NCBI GenBank assembly: GCA_029204225.1
Contig: CM055092.1
Span: 82,407,543 to 82,471,542, forward strand
Origin: Diphasiastrum complanatum
Taxonomy: Eukaryota; Streptophyta; Lycopodiopsida; Lycopodiales; Lycopodiaceae
DNA length: 64,000 nt
Reading direction: 5' to 3'
Made by a program: the position numbers and the translations under genes. Under the pieces are notes generated by a model. The model saw only the letters and a program-made list of their open reading frames with translations, was not told where the DNA came from and did no database searches. Positions 30,753 through 41,622 of this stretch are shown one piece after another. Position 1 is the first letter of the stretch. Every line of letters starts with the position of its first letter.

Positions 30753-33528
30753 GTCAGGGTGATGCAGGTATGCACGATCCGGTGGAGCTATGGGATAGCG
30801 TTTTTCACCATGAATAATAGCACTCGGAGCGTGTCAGGAGAAAGGACTCCATACAGGGTATCGGCAGTTCGGATGGCTAGAGACAGCAAAGTTCCTTCAA
30901 TCGGAGCTTCGAGGAATATCAGAACGATGGTCGTAGGTGGATTCCGGGGAGAATTCACGGAGAAACTTGTAGTTTCGGTGGTTTCGGGGAAATCATCGAT
31001 GGTGGCCTCGTAATTCACTGTGTGGACAACCGTTTGGCGCAACGGGGCTTGCATAGGTATGCAAAGAGCAGTGATAATGAGCCATGGCAATTTATAGGAG
31101 CAAATTTGGTTAAAAACGGAGGAAATTTAGAAAATTTTCATTTTTGTGGGGTGTTGACGGATTTCTGGGAACTCAGACTGTTTGAAGTCATTATTGCACC
31201 GATTTCAGAGCTGTAGATTGCATTGGAAAGCTTGAGGTAGGGCGACCTCAGACTGACAGAGATCTGCAATAAAAACCACACAAAAATGTGAAAAAATGCT
31301 CAAGAAATCTCTCTTTCCTCAGGGGCTAGGGTTTACAGTCACAAAGTAATGGATGTTTGGCTATAGGATACACATTTTAGTGCTGTAAAAGCCCGAGGCT
31401 GGGCGCCCTGATGCTAGGTAAATATTTCCCAGTGGCCGTGGACAATCGTGGAGAGACAGAGACGCTGGATCAAACTCTCTGGTGGGCTGCATGGAAATCA
31501 TAGCAAGCTTGGAGGAGGAAGAAACGAGAGAGATGACGGGAGAGAGGGCGCGGGCTGTCGCGCGCCCTCACCAGCGTTAGCCCAGAGCGTGTTTAAGTGT
31601 CCAAAGGCAACAAGGGCCTAGGTGGGTGCACAAAGGCGATGGTGGCCACAGGATCAAAGTGAATGTAAATCAAATAGGATCAATGGTGAGATGAGGCTCA
31701 ATGTGGACCGTTGGATAAGAAGCCACCAATGGATGGGTTTTGAAGGGGCCTGAGGAATTGAAGTCCAAAAATGAAGGAACTTCATGAAAAACTTTCAATG
31801 GAAATGCCATTGAAGGGACCCGACATTCAAAGTCATCGATTCTTCATTAAGAGGCTTCGAAAAGAAGTTTCAGTTTAAAAATGCAAGGCAAATTAGCATT
31901 GGGGCTAATTGGAGCTAGAAGGCATTTTTTTTGGCCATCCTTGGGCCAAAATGACCCCTGAAACTGGTTGCTCAGAGCCAGCGGATAGAGCGATGTCACA
32001 GAGCAGGGCAAAATGTATTTTGGGGACTTTTCATCACCATTCCATCGAGCATAGTCCAGGTGATCTAGTGACGGGCTACATTCGTCATTTCTGATACTTT
32101 GGCGAGTGATCAGGTGAGCTGCATGGTTATATGCATAGTGGTCTCCAGGTTGGTGTCACATATTATTGTTATCCATTATTATTTAGTAAGTAGGATGTAG
32201 CTTTTGGTTAGATCCAGTTGGAGTCTAGTTGCACTACAGGTGGACAGATTCTTGGGGAGCTATCATCGGGTAATGGATATTTGGTGATCAGATGGTACAG
32301 GGTACAGGGTACAGGGTTCTAGAGCTATCCTACCTAATATGCTATGGATCGTGGGTGAGTTGTTCATCACGATAGTGGATCTAGTTTGCATTTGCTTTGG
32401 TTTGAATTGACATGATGGATGTGTTGGTGAGATAGGCTCCTTGGTGAGAGGCCTATATATTGGTCAAATCAGAGTTGGCAATGTCAAGCATGGGAAGTTG
32501 AGCATACATGAGATGTATAACAGGCAGACTATCATCAGTATCTCTGGGAGATAGGCAAGCTACTCAGATATAGCCTATGGTGAGGTTTGTGTACATTCAT
32601 TCATTGAGTCCTTGGTAGACTCTTGTGCTTGGAGCATGGGGAATGGATGGGGATCAACTTTCAAGGCTTATTGGACATGATGTCAGGGCAAAGCGGCTTG
32701 GAGCATAGCTTTGTTTGGGAGATACATCAGGGATGAGGCTTGGAGCACTCATTGATTCGAGATGATTGATCTTGGATGATTTATGAGGACTTCTATGTGA
32801 TATACATAGACGTAAGGGCATCTTGGTTATAGGTGCAGGCCATGCTTGAGGTCCTGATTTGGTAACCAGTGGTGTAGAAGCGGATCTACAGGTGGCATAG
32901 GTATTGGTACGACAGGATACCACTTATGGGTAGGCCTTGGTTATGTATTTGACACTTTATCATTCATGTTGGTTTGCATGAGTGTGTTTGGGCTTGCATG
33001 TTACCTTGTCATGGGAGTCTAGATATGAGTCAGAGTTGTATGTGGTTGTGCATTTGTTATAGTGAAACAAAGTAGTCATTTTATGCTCTTTGACTTGTCA
33101 TTATGTCTACTAGCTGTTTATCTGGTGAGGGTATAGTCTTATGGTGGCAGTAAGATTTTCTTACGTTGAGCCTTAGTCGCTCATTTATGTCAGCTTTACA
33201 GGTTTGTGCTTGTAAATGTCTGATAGGATGTCAGCCTAGCTAGATGGAGGTAATTCTCAAGGTGGCAGTGGTATTTTCTTAGTTGAGCCATGTCGCTCAT
33301 GTGGTCCACTTGTGTTTCAAGTTGGATGGAGACGAATCAGTTGGTTGAGAGTGTGGTAGACTCTCTGTATGAGCATTGTGTTTACATGATACTTTGTGAG
33401 TCAAACCTGATAGTTTGTTGGTGTGCTTGAGTGTGAGTCAAGTACAAGGTAGCAGGGATATGCATAACATCTTTTGGACACTCTAGATATTGCTACAATT
33501 CATATTTCTTTAATCTTATCACATTTGA
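30753..33528 (+). other. Non-coding interior of the nested element
   Basis: 2.8 kb, moderately G-rich on the plus strand. No retroviral motif in any frame. A module GGTGGCAGT..nATTTTCTTA.GTTGAGCC..GTCGCTCAT is present twice (about 33140-33200 and 33258-33303). A short TACAGGG triplication lies at about 32300-32320. An 84-codon frame (30759-31013) starts 6 bp after the primer site and could be a leader peptide, but I see no family signal. Confidence 0.7.
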
Positions 33529-33540
33529 ACTTAGAGAGAG

Positions 33541-33994
33541 AATTAGAAATCAGTTTTGATCTGATTCATTAGTATAAGCTCTAAATGTGATGATGTAATT
33601 ACTATACAGTTTATTTAATTTACTATATATGGTTGTGATCGGGACGTGACCCGTTAGGATATATTGATCAGGCACTGAACCCGTAGCCGGCTACTTGGGT
33701 TAGCCAAGTAGCCACACATAGAAAAAATTAGCCTGTACAGAGTTATTTACAGTACTTGCTATCCTTGGGGGCATGTCCCGAGTTTGTCGGTCTAATTTGG
33801 CCATATTGGGCTTGACTAGGTGGTAGGCCAATTTTAGGACACCTATCTTTTGTTGCAGTTTGTGAATACTGTACAGTCTCTCTTTGTAATCTATTAGCTT
33901 TTGTTGTGCCATCTATGAGAGCTTGTGAGGAGTGGCTATGGTGATTGTGTGATGTGATCTGCATATTGCACTAGATTCTATCGGAATTTCAACT
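33541..33994 (+). repeat. 3' LTR of the nested non-autonomous element
   Basis: 454 bp. Begins AATTAGAAATC after the polypurine tract and ends TTTCAACT before the TTTGG duplication. It lacks the tandem unit seen in the left LTR. Confidence 0.93.
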
Positions 33995-33999
33995 TTTGG

Positions 34000-34211
34000 A
34001 CCAATGATGAAGGAAATAAAGAGGTCTGAAAATCTCTGATTTTCACACATGCGAAATTCCGTACAATGTCAATTCTGATCTAAAAGTCTTGATTCTATCC
34101 TCTTTGATCCAAACACTTTTCAAGGAAAGCTAAAGAAAAGTGATAAATAGTTTTTTTGCTTGAATTGGGCTCACAAATTCTTGCACAAACAGAGATATGT
34201 AAAGCTTAATT
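34000..34211 (-). other. Leader of copia element C, outer part
   Basis: Continues the untranslated leader interrupted by the nested element and leads to the primer site. Confidence 0.65.
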
Positions 34212-34225
34212 TGGCTCTAATACCA
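34212..34225 (-). promoter_or_regulatory. iMet primer-binding site of element C (one change)
   Basis: Minus strand TGGTATTAGAGCCA, one substitution from TGGTATCAGAGCCA, directly at the LTR edge. Confidence 0.88.
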
Positions 34226-34806
34226 TGATAAAATTCTAGCAAGCTCACATGTGTGGCGAATGATCCTCAAGTGTGAATGATCTTGTTAAGCTTTGTGTTT
34301 AGCACATAAATTGATTCTAGATTGAATATCAAGATCTAGTACAACATTTATGGCCAAAGCACAATCTAGCATGCTAAGAATCAAAGAATGATTGCTTTGA
34401 AAAAAAAAAGTACAAGAATTTAATGCATTAGCATAATCTTCTACTCGAGTTAGAGAGAGAAAGAGAGAGCAAAATTCAAGCATACAATATCATAGATCCA
34501 AATTGACATGAAATAGCTTCAAAGCTTGGTTCTTCATCAAAATTTATGAGAGAGCCTTCACATATTTATGCAGATTGGAGTAGCTCGACTATTTTTGGGT
34601 CTAGATTCAAAGTACCCAACATTCAAATTTGAATCTACTCAAACTCGCCTTCTAACTTTCCCACACTTTCAAAAAGTGTTTATTCAAATGACATTTAGAC
34701 TACTGAACTGTGAAAAGTCAATCTCTAAGTCTAAAAACAAAGTTGGCCTCAATATGCCAAATATGGAAATATAGCAAATATGATCAAACTAGTTGAATCT
34801 TTCACA
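34226..34806 (-). mobile_element. 5' LTR of copia element C
   Basis: 581 bp. On the minus strand it begins TGTGAAAGATTCAACTAG and ends CTAGAATTTTATCA. It is related in its first about 170 bp to the LTR at 10640-10795 (shared CACACTTTCnAAAAGTGTTTATTCAAATG and GTTTGATCA/ACTAGTTGAA words). No 3' LTR is seen, consistent with truncation at 27516. Confidence 0.85.
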
Positions 34807-34811
34807 CTTTG

Positions 34812-35092
34812 GATGATGTTGACGAAGGACATTCATCAAGTCAAAAGCCAAGGAGGACATCAAGGCAAAGGAAAACACCTTCAAGACTCACTTATGATGT
34901 GAAAGCAAGCAAGTTGTTGGTAGAACAAACTATGCTTTCCTAACCTCTTTTGATGAACCTACATGTGTAGATGAGGCAAGGCAAAAAGAGTATTTGATCC
35001 AAGCAATGGATCTTGAGTATCAAGCTCTTATGAAGAACAACACCTGGAGATTGGTGGAACTTCCAAAGGATAAGAAAACTATTGAATGCAAG
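34812..35092 (+). pseudogene. Copia integrase-RT linker fragment (family E-like), plus strand
   Basis: Translates, with one frameshift near 34940, as SSSQKPRRTSRQRKTPSRLTYD, FLTSFDEPTCVDEARQKE, IQAMDLEYQALMKNNTWRL and ELPKDKKTIEC. This is the basic linker and RT entry of copia pol. It closely matches SSSQKPRRTSRERQVPSRLTYD of the copy at 50780-51952. It is cut off by the LTR of element C at 34806 and switches to a different copia family at 35092. Confidence 0.85.
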
Positions 35093-36905
35093 TGATTGAT
35101 GATCAGTTCGTCAACATCAAAAGCAAGGATATTGCTCCAGGAGAACCTTCATCACTTGCCATCGACATGACTGTTCGAGCTTCTGGCTCGGGCATGTCCA
35201 TTGTCGACCCACTTTTTGACAACGAATCAGACGAAGACGTTGCTGCTACCCAGCAACAAGTTCCAGGAATGGTTCATCGGTCAAATCCTCCCAAAAGATC
35301 AAGCCGAGTGTGCACACAGCCCACAAGGTATACTCTTGAGTCTGCATGTCTCCTGATACAGGAATCGATGACAATCAAAGAGGCACTTAGCCAACTAGAC
35401 TTTGATCTCTGGAGAGAAACTATGGACAAAGAGTATTCCTCTCTAATCAAGAAGCAAACGTGGTCACTAGTTGAAACTCCTATTGGCTGCAATATCATTG
35501 ATTGCAAATGGATCTTCAAGATCAAATACAATCTCAATGGAGCAATTGATCGAAGGAAGGCAAGACTGGTAGCATGAGAATTCACTCAGATCTCCAACGT
35601 CGACTACAGTGAGACTTTCAGTCCAATGTTCAAACATTCGTTAATCCGAGCACCCTTGTCTTATGTTGTAGCTGTCAACCTCAAAGTACATCAACTTGAT
35701 GTACAAACAGCTTATCTAAATGGAAGACATCTACATGATCCAGTCCGAAGGATACGTTTTGGAAGGTATGAAAAATCATGTTTGTAAACTCCACAAAGTA
35801 CTTTCCAGCTTGAAACAGTCTGTTAGAGCTTGGTTTCAAAGGATCAATACATTCCTCATCGAACAAGGATTCAAACCAAGCATTGTGGATTGCAACGTCT
35901 ATTCCAAGTTAGTGTAGCAATCCTTCATTATCATCACCTTATACGTGAATGATATGTTGCTCTTCAACAACAATACCAATTTGGTCAAGGATTCTAAGTA
36001 GATGCTATTTTCAGAGTTCAACATGACTAATCTGGACGAAGCTCACTTTTGTCTAGGCATTCAGATCCACAGAGACAGAGCGAGACGACTGATTTACATC
36101 ACTCAGCAAAGGTATTTTTACAATGTTCTTAACAGATACAATTTAATGAAGTGTAAATTAGCTCACTCACCGATGGATCCAGGTCTGCATTTGTCAAAGG
36201 ACCAACGTCTCTAGACCAAGCAGGAAGAGGAGCAGATGAGAGAGTATTTTTATTGATCGATACTTGGATCTCTCATGTACGCAATGGTCTGTACAAGACC
36301 ATATATCTCTTTTGTAATAAGCTCACTCAACCAATATATGACTAATCTTGGCATTACCCATTGGAAGGCTCTCATAAGAGTCATGAGGTATATTCGAGCT
36401 ACCATGGACCAGTGCATCTGCTATGGAGATGTCAGCAACAACAATCTTCATCAACTCAGTGGATATTCTGATGCAAGCTGGGGAAGAGATGTAGACAATC
36501 GTAAGTCTACATTTGGATTTACATCCTTCTTCAACGACAGTCCTATCTCATGGAACAGTCGTAAGCAAACCTCTATCGCACTTTCTTCTATGGAAACAGA
36601 ATACATTGCTGTTTCTCAATCTATTAAGGAAGCGTTTTGGTTGAGAAATTTACTTTCAGACATTAATTTGTATTAGTACAACTCCACAATTTTATTCTGT
36701 GATAACCAGAGTGCTATTGCCTTATCGGCCAATTCTAGATTTCACTCTAGGAGTAAGCACATTGAAATCAGATATCACTACATCAGGGGCAAGGTTCTCA
36801 ACAAGGAGGTTTGCTTAACGTACTATAGAACGCAGGACATGTTGCAAATATATTCACGAAGGCCTTAAGTGTTAATGCACACAACAAATTTTGTGCATTG
36901 CTTAG
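35093..36905 (+). pseudogene. Copia pol: linker, reverse transcriptase and RNase H (element F)
   Basis: Plus strand. The first frame (to 35577) has RSNPPKRSSRVCTQPTRYTLES, SQLDFDLWRETMDKEYSSL, TWSLVETP and CKWIFKIKYNLNG..DRRKARLVA. Then VDYSETFSPMFKH and LDVQTAYLN, and a shift at about 35715. YVLEGMKNHVCKLHKVLSSLKQS, ITLYVNDMLLFN at the active site (35942-35953; YVDD changed to YVND), MTNLDEAHFCLGIQIHRDR, SLMYAMVCTRPYISFV and YSDASWGRDVDNRKSTFGF follow. Then ALSSMETEYIA, NQSAIALSANSRFHSRSKHIEIRYHYIR and an ending near 36905. Several stops. Upstream gag and integrase are absent. Confidence 0.9.
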
Positions 36906-36936
36906 TCTGGAGATCAAGGCATTCACGGATCCAGAT

Positions 36937-36946
36937 TAAGGGGGGG
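36937..36946 (+). promoter_or_regulatory. Polypurine tract of element F
   Basis: TAAGGGGGGG-type purine run directly before the TGTTGG LTR start. Confidence 0.8.
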
Positions 36947-38150
36947 TGTTGGATTTATCTCCTCTACTCTTCTAAATCCTATTTTAATCTGCTTCCCTTC
37001 ATGCTCAATTTTTACTCATATTGTCGCATAGTCTGCATATTTACATGTAAAGTAAGACAGGCGAAAAATTCGACTGTCTGCATAAATACAAGTAATTCTC
37101 CACAGGTGAAACTGTGTTTTTTACAGTGATTTGTAATAGGCGAAAAAGATGACATTGCCTTACAAAATGCTGAAGGTGCCCTACGAAAAGCGGAGGCACC
37201 CTATAAATCAAATCCTAAGACATTTGTCAGAGCATCGCATTTTTCGCATCTTTACCAACATTCATTTCAGCAAAGGTTGATGTCGCGGCCTTCTCACATC
37301 ATCCCATGCAACTGTGCTAACAGATTTGACTACGACAGCAACCACCCATGATTTCCTACAAACAACACGTCCACTTTGTACTTTCTTCGTCTACACACCT
37401 ATAAAATTGTGTATATAAAGGACAAAATGTGAGATAACAGCGCATGTGTGAAAATAATAGCATCAGAAGCTTATTAGAGATAGACGAAGTAGATGCCTTG
37501 AGCATTGATTCTTTTGTATTGTCACATATAGGTTTATTCATTCTTACAGATTGGATTAGCTTTGTAGAGCACAAATTTTTGTCCGCTATTGTCTTGTGCT
37601 CAACAGCATTATTGACATGTATATTTTGCTATACTTAATCTGATAGCAACTCTGTCTTGTTCTGCGTCCAAATTTGTGTCAATATAGCTATGCTCTTCTG
37701 CATTCTATCTGACTCTCTTATTTCTCAATCTGGTAGTATGTTCTTAGCAAATTATTATTAGTCTAACTGTTGGCGACTAATATTTAGTCTTGCCTATCGC
37801 GACTAATTCACAACTGATTATTAATTGAGCTCAGTCTAGTTCTTCACGAATCATTCACGACTAATAATTTGTCTAGATGTTCATGACAAATTATCTTTTT
37901 GATGTTTTTTGTTGCTTAACATTTGGCTACGTAATCAGATCGACCGTGATTTCTATCACTAACATTCTTTCCGTTTTTGATAGGCGTAGTCATGCTTAGG
38001 GAAAGAGTAATATAGCTCATTCCGCTGCACGTGAACACTTTTCGTTCAAGTTCGTTTCTCGTTCAAGTTTCGAGTTTGCTTCTTTTCATGTTCGTTTTTT
38101 TTCAAGCTATTTTAGTTTCTCACACGCTCACACTCTCTTTCAACCCAACA
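36947..38150 (+). mobile_element. 3' LTR of element F, 1204 bp
   Basis: Starts TGTTGG and ends CCAACA, a perfect 6-bp inverted terminus, directly after the polypurine tract. A TATA box (TATATAAAG) lies at about 37412-37420. The region 37740-37910 has several ACTAAT/ATTAGT words and CGCGACTAATT. Its right edge abuts the RNase H end of a minus-strand copia fragment. Confidence 0.85.
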
Positions 38151-39445
38151 GTTGAAGCTCCACCTCCTTTGCAATGACTTGCTCCCTCACAAAATGATAT
38201 TGCACCTCAATATGCTTGCTCCTAGCATGAAAGATAGGATTGGTTGCCAGCCTTTGGATTGATTGATTGTCACAAAAGATGACTGGGCTCTCTGAAAAGT
38301 CCAGTAAGTGAAGATCCTTGATCATCCTCTTGATTCATACCATCTCCTTTGTGCAATGTGTAAGAGCTTTGTACTCGGCCTCACTAGATGACAATGAGAT
38401 AGTGTCTTGTTTCTTCGACATCCATTATATAGCTCCATCACCTATGAAAATACAATGAGAACTAATGGATTTCCTATCCATTACATCTCCAGCATAGTCC
38501 GAATCTAAAAATCTAAATATTGGATGATGATCTCTCATACAATATGCCAAGATCTCGAGTACCTCAAAACTCACTTTTCTAGCTAAGCCTTCCAATGCTC
38601 CTCACTAGGATCTTGCATGAATTGAATGAAGCTTCCAATACAATATCTTAGATATGGTCTAGTAATGGTTAGATAGATGAGTGAACCAACTAGCTTCCTA
38701 TAGACAATAATATCCTTGAACAATCTTTCACTACCTCTTATAATTAGCTTTACATGAGACTCAATTGGTGTATCACTAGCTATTGCATCTACCATATGAA
38801 ATCTTTCTAGAATAAAATTAGTATACTTCTCTTGACAAATGAAAGTAGATTGAGAAGATCTAATGACTTCTATTTCCAAAATGTAATGCAAGCTACCAAG
38901 GTCATGCACCTCAAACTCCTCCTTAAGAGCACTCTTGATATCCTCCACATCTTGATTGTCTCCACCACATAGATTAGCAAGTTGGTAACATCATTTTCAG
39001 AAAACCTATAATAAAGTGAATGATCATACTCACTCATAACAAAGCCTTGAGAGAGTAAAAAAGTGTTAAGCTTAGCATACCAACTCCTTGGTGCTTGCTT
39101 AAGGCCATACAAACTCTTTTGTAGTAGACACACATGATTTGGCTTTGTTGATGAAATGTAGCTCTCAGGTTGCTCCATGTACACTTCCTCCTCAAGATTG
39201 CCATTCAAGAATGCATTTGTAATGTCCATTTGCCGTAGATCCCATCCATAAAGTGTATCAAATGAGATGATGTCTCAAATGCTTACCATCTTTGCCACGG
39301 GAGTAAAGGTCTCATCATAGTCAATTTCTTGTTGTTGAGCATATCATTTTTTCACTAACTTTCACTTGTACTTGTTGATAGATTCATCTTGGTTTGTCTT
39401 CACCTTGAAGATCCATTTGCAATGACTATGAATACCCTTGCTTCC
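38151..39445 (-). pseudogene. Copia reverse transcriptase and RNase H fragment (element G)
   Basis: Minus strand. From 39445 down: HCKWIFKVKTNQDESINKYKW, DYDETFTPVAKM, MDITNAFLNGNLEEEVYMEQP, CLLQKSLYGLKQAPRSWYAKL, then LLIYV where the catalytic DD is lost in a deletion and shift at about 38975. FEVHDLGSLHYILEIEV, FHMVDAIASDTPIE, LVGSLIYLTITRPYL follow. RNase H pieces (SLSSSEAEYKAL near 38390, NQSIQRLATNPIFHARSKHIEVQ) come after that. It ends within FVREQVIAKEVEL where the LTR of element F abuts at 38150/38151. Confidence 0.9.
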
Positions 39446-39499
39446 TTGAGAACGTATACATTGTTATCTGAATGGTAGTGCTGAAAACCAATGCTCAAA

Positions 39500-40420
39500 C
39501 TCATCAATCTTTAAGTACCACATTTTTGAAGATTGTTTTAATCCATACAATGCTTTTTTCAAGCAGCATACCCTTCATGTCCCGTCATCGAAGTCTGTCG
39601 GTTGGTGCATACACTTCCTCCTCCAATTTTTCGTGTAAAAATGTCATCTTCACGTCCATTTGCTCTATGTTTATGTTCATTATTGTTGTCCATGCTAGCA
39701 TTTTCTAAATGAATTCATTCTCATCACTGGCACAAATGTCTCTTGGTAATCTACCTCTTCAATCTGGTTGAAACCCCTTGGTACCAAGCGTGCCTTAAAT
39801 ATGTCCACTCTTCTGTCTGCTACATATTTTACCTTGAAAACCCATTTGCTTCCGATCGTCATCCTCCTTGGAGGCAATTCCACTAGCTCCCATGCTTCAT
39901 TCGCATGGATCGATTTCAGTTTTTCTTTCATGGCTCCTTTTCAATGATTCCACTCAGTGCTCTCCTTGGCGTCTGACCAGGTGTCAGGTTCTCTGATTAT
40001 ATCTCCAATCTCATGTTTCTACCCTATGAGCCCCATGTCTATATATCTCTTCGGTGGGCTCCTTTCTCTAGTCGACCTCCTAAGTTCTTGTAGCATATCT
40101 TGTATTGTCATCCCTCCGTCCTCTTCTTCCTGCTCCGTTGCCTCGTTCCCTACCATTTTTCTCCTCCCTTTCTTTGACCAGGTCATCCCATCAGCATCCA
40201 TGATTACCACTTGAGGATGACCCTTCTTCAGTTGCTCTTGTCCTATGTCCATCCTCTCATTCTCGTCAAAGACAACATCTAGAGACTGTATCACCTTCCT
40301 CCTTTTGAGATCATAGACTTTGTATCCTTGTGCATTACTGGAATATCCCACAAAGACGCCTAGAATACCTCTCTAATCCATCTTCTTTTGTGTATCTTCA
40401 CGGATGAGAATGTATGCCTT
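39500..40420 (-). pseudogene. Copia integrase end, linker and RT entry (element H)
   Basis: Minus strand. The MHIFGCKAYI..REDTQKKMD region at about 40370-40440, then 110 codons (40351-40019) with MGYSSNAQGYKVYDLKRRKVI, an acidic TEQEEEDGG stretch and RRSTRERSPPKRYID. A further 78 codons (39931-39695) read ANEAWELVELPPRRMTIGSKW, IFKARLVPRGFNQIEEVDYQE. Then QMDVKMTFLHEKLEEEVY, after which the sequence switches to element G near 39450-39500. Confidence 0.85.
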
Positions 40421-40451
40421 ACATCCAAATATGTGCATGTGTTCAACTGAT

Positions 40452-40480
40452 GGTTTAGGGTTTAGGGTTTAGGTGTTAGG
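40452..40480 (+). repeat. Short telomere-like tract (TTTAGGG)n inside a copia integrase
   Basis: GGTTTAGGGTTTAGGGTTTAGG, about three plant telomere units, lies between the protease/integrase-like region (40500-40650) and MHIFGCKAYI on element H. The orientation is opposite to the long CCCTAAA block at 41607-42860. Confidence 0.85.
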
Positions 40481-40483
40481 TGT

Positions 40484-41622
40484 CGAGTCTCGCGTTAGCT
40501 TGCTTGGAATGCAATTCAATATGTAAGTTGTTGCACTCACAACTTCCGCCCATAGGACTCCCTAATACCTTGAGAAAAACTTCATGTCATACATCATATG
40601 GCATGTGGCCCCTGAATCTAGGTACTAATTCTTGTCTTCTGCATCTGATTCTTCTCCTCGATTTCATTCATAATCAGATTTCTCTGCACTCTCGCATCCT
40701 TCTTGGGTACAATCTTGATCCTAGGTCCTCTCAACCAGTGTGCATCTTTTTCATGGCATACCCTTATCATAAGCGCGATGTTCTTTTTTTCTTTCTTCTT
40801 CCTTAGCCACATTCGTCTGGGCTTCTCCACGCTTTCACATGTCCTCCACTTTTATTTTGCATTCCCTGGCTATGTGGCCTATGATTTTGCAATACTAGCA
40901 GACCATGTTCTTTGTCCTCTATGCCTTGTCAAAATAGTTGAATTTCTTGTTTCCACCATGTCATTCTCAATTTCCAGACTTCTCCTCCTGTTCTTGACTC
41001 GTGCCTCCAGTCCCTTTTTCCAATTTTTGCTTCTGTCCCAGGTTTCTCTATGCAAGTCTGTCTATCAGAGCATGTTCATCGGTCCTTGTCATGCTCTTCC
41101 TTCTTTCTTCCTCCTAGAGCAATCTTTGAGTCACATAGTTGATCTCCGGATCCTCCACTTTGCACCCCTCCAGTATCGTGATCAACGACTCATAGGATGT
41201 CGGCAGACTCCCTAATATGGTGAAAACCAAACGCGTTCACTGGTGCTCCTGTCGATTCTAGTTGCCTAGCTATGCTCTTTATTTTTTTCAAATGCACACT
41301 CAAAGGATCGCCTTTTGCCATCCTTACATTTGCTAATTTTCATCGCAGCAATAGGATGTTGGTGACGGTTTTTCCTTCATATATGTTGTTGAGCGTATCT
41401 CACACATCCTTGGCTGTAGTCACATCTTGCACCTGCACTACTGGTGTCTCTCCTAGCGTGATCACAGCTTTTCACTCACGCATGTCAAACAGCTTCCACA
41501 CTCCTTCATCAATCAGAATTCTTTCCGCTTCTGCTTGCGGCTTTTTCTCTGATCCCTCCACAATCTCCCAAAACATTTTTTCCATGAGGATTATTTCATT
41601 TTTCTTTAGCCCTAAATCCTAA
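40484..41622 (-). pseudogene. Copia gag and protease, decayed (element H)
   Basis: Minus strand. From 41590: KMFWEIVEGSEKKPQAEAER, then gag residues DTLNNIYEGKTVTNILLL, KLANVRMAKGDPLSVHLKKI and a zinc knuckle region near 40880 (YCKIIGHIARECK, first Cys followed by a stop). At about 40590-40625 come YLDSGATCHMMYD, the protease site with Asp intact, and then SLWAEVVSATTYILNCIPSK, an integrase C-terminal segment, with the integrase core missing. Many stops. Confidence 0.82.

Larger units (their letters stand above)
30252..33994 (+). mobile_element. Complete non-autonomous LTR retrotransposon (LARD-like), nested
   Basis: 3743 bp. The two LTRs (30252-30740 and 33541-33994) share most of their length. 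An iMet primer site (TGGTATCAGAGC) starts at 30741 with no gap. A polypurine tract (TTAGAGAGAG) ends at 33540, directly before the right LTR. A 5-bp target duplication TTTGG flanks it exactly (30247-30251 and 33995-33999). The LTRs start AGTT (AATT in the right copy) and end AACT rather than TG...CA. The 2.8 kb interior has no frame over about 100 codons and no gag or pol motif. It sits in the 5' leader of copia element C. The class of large non-autonomous derivatives (LARDs) is known; this family I do not recognise. Confidence 0.92.

Noticed and set aside
30759-31013. A coding gene right after the primer site of the nested element
   Set aside because: 84 codons without a recognisable motif in an element otherwise lacking genes; treated as chance until other copies show conservation.
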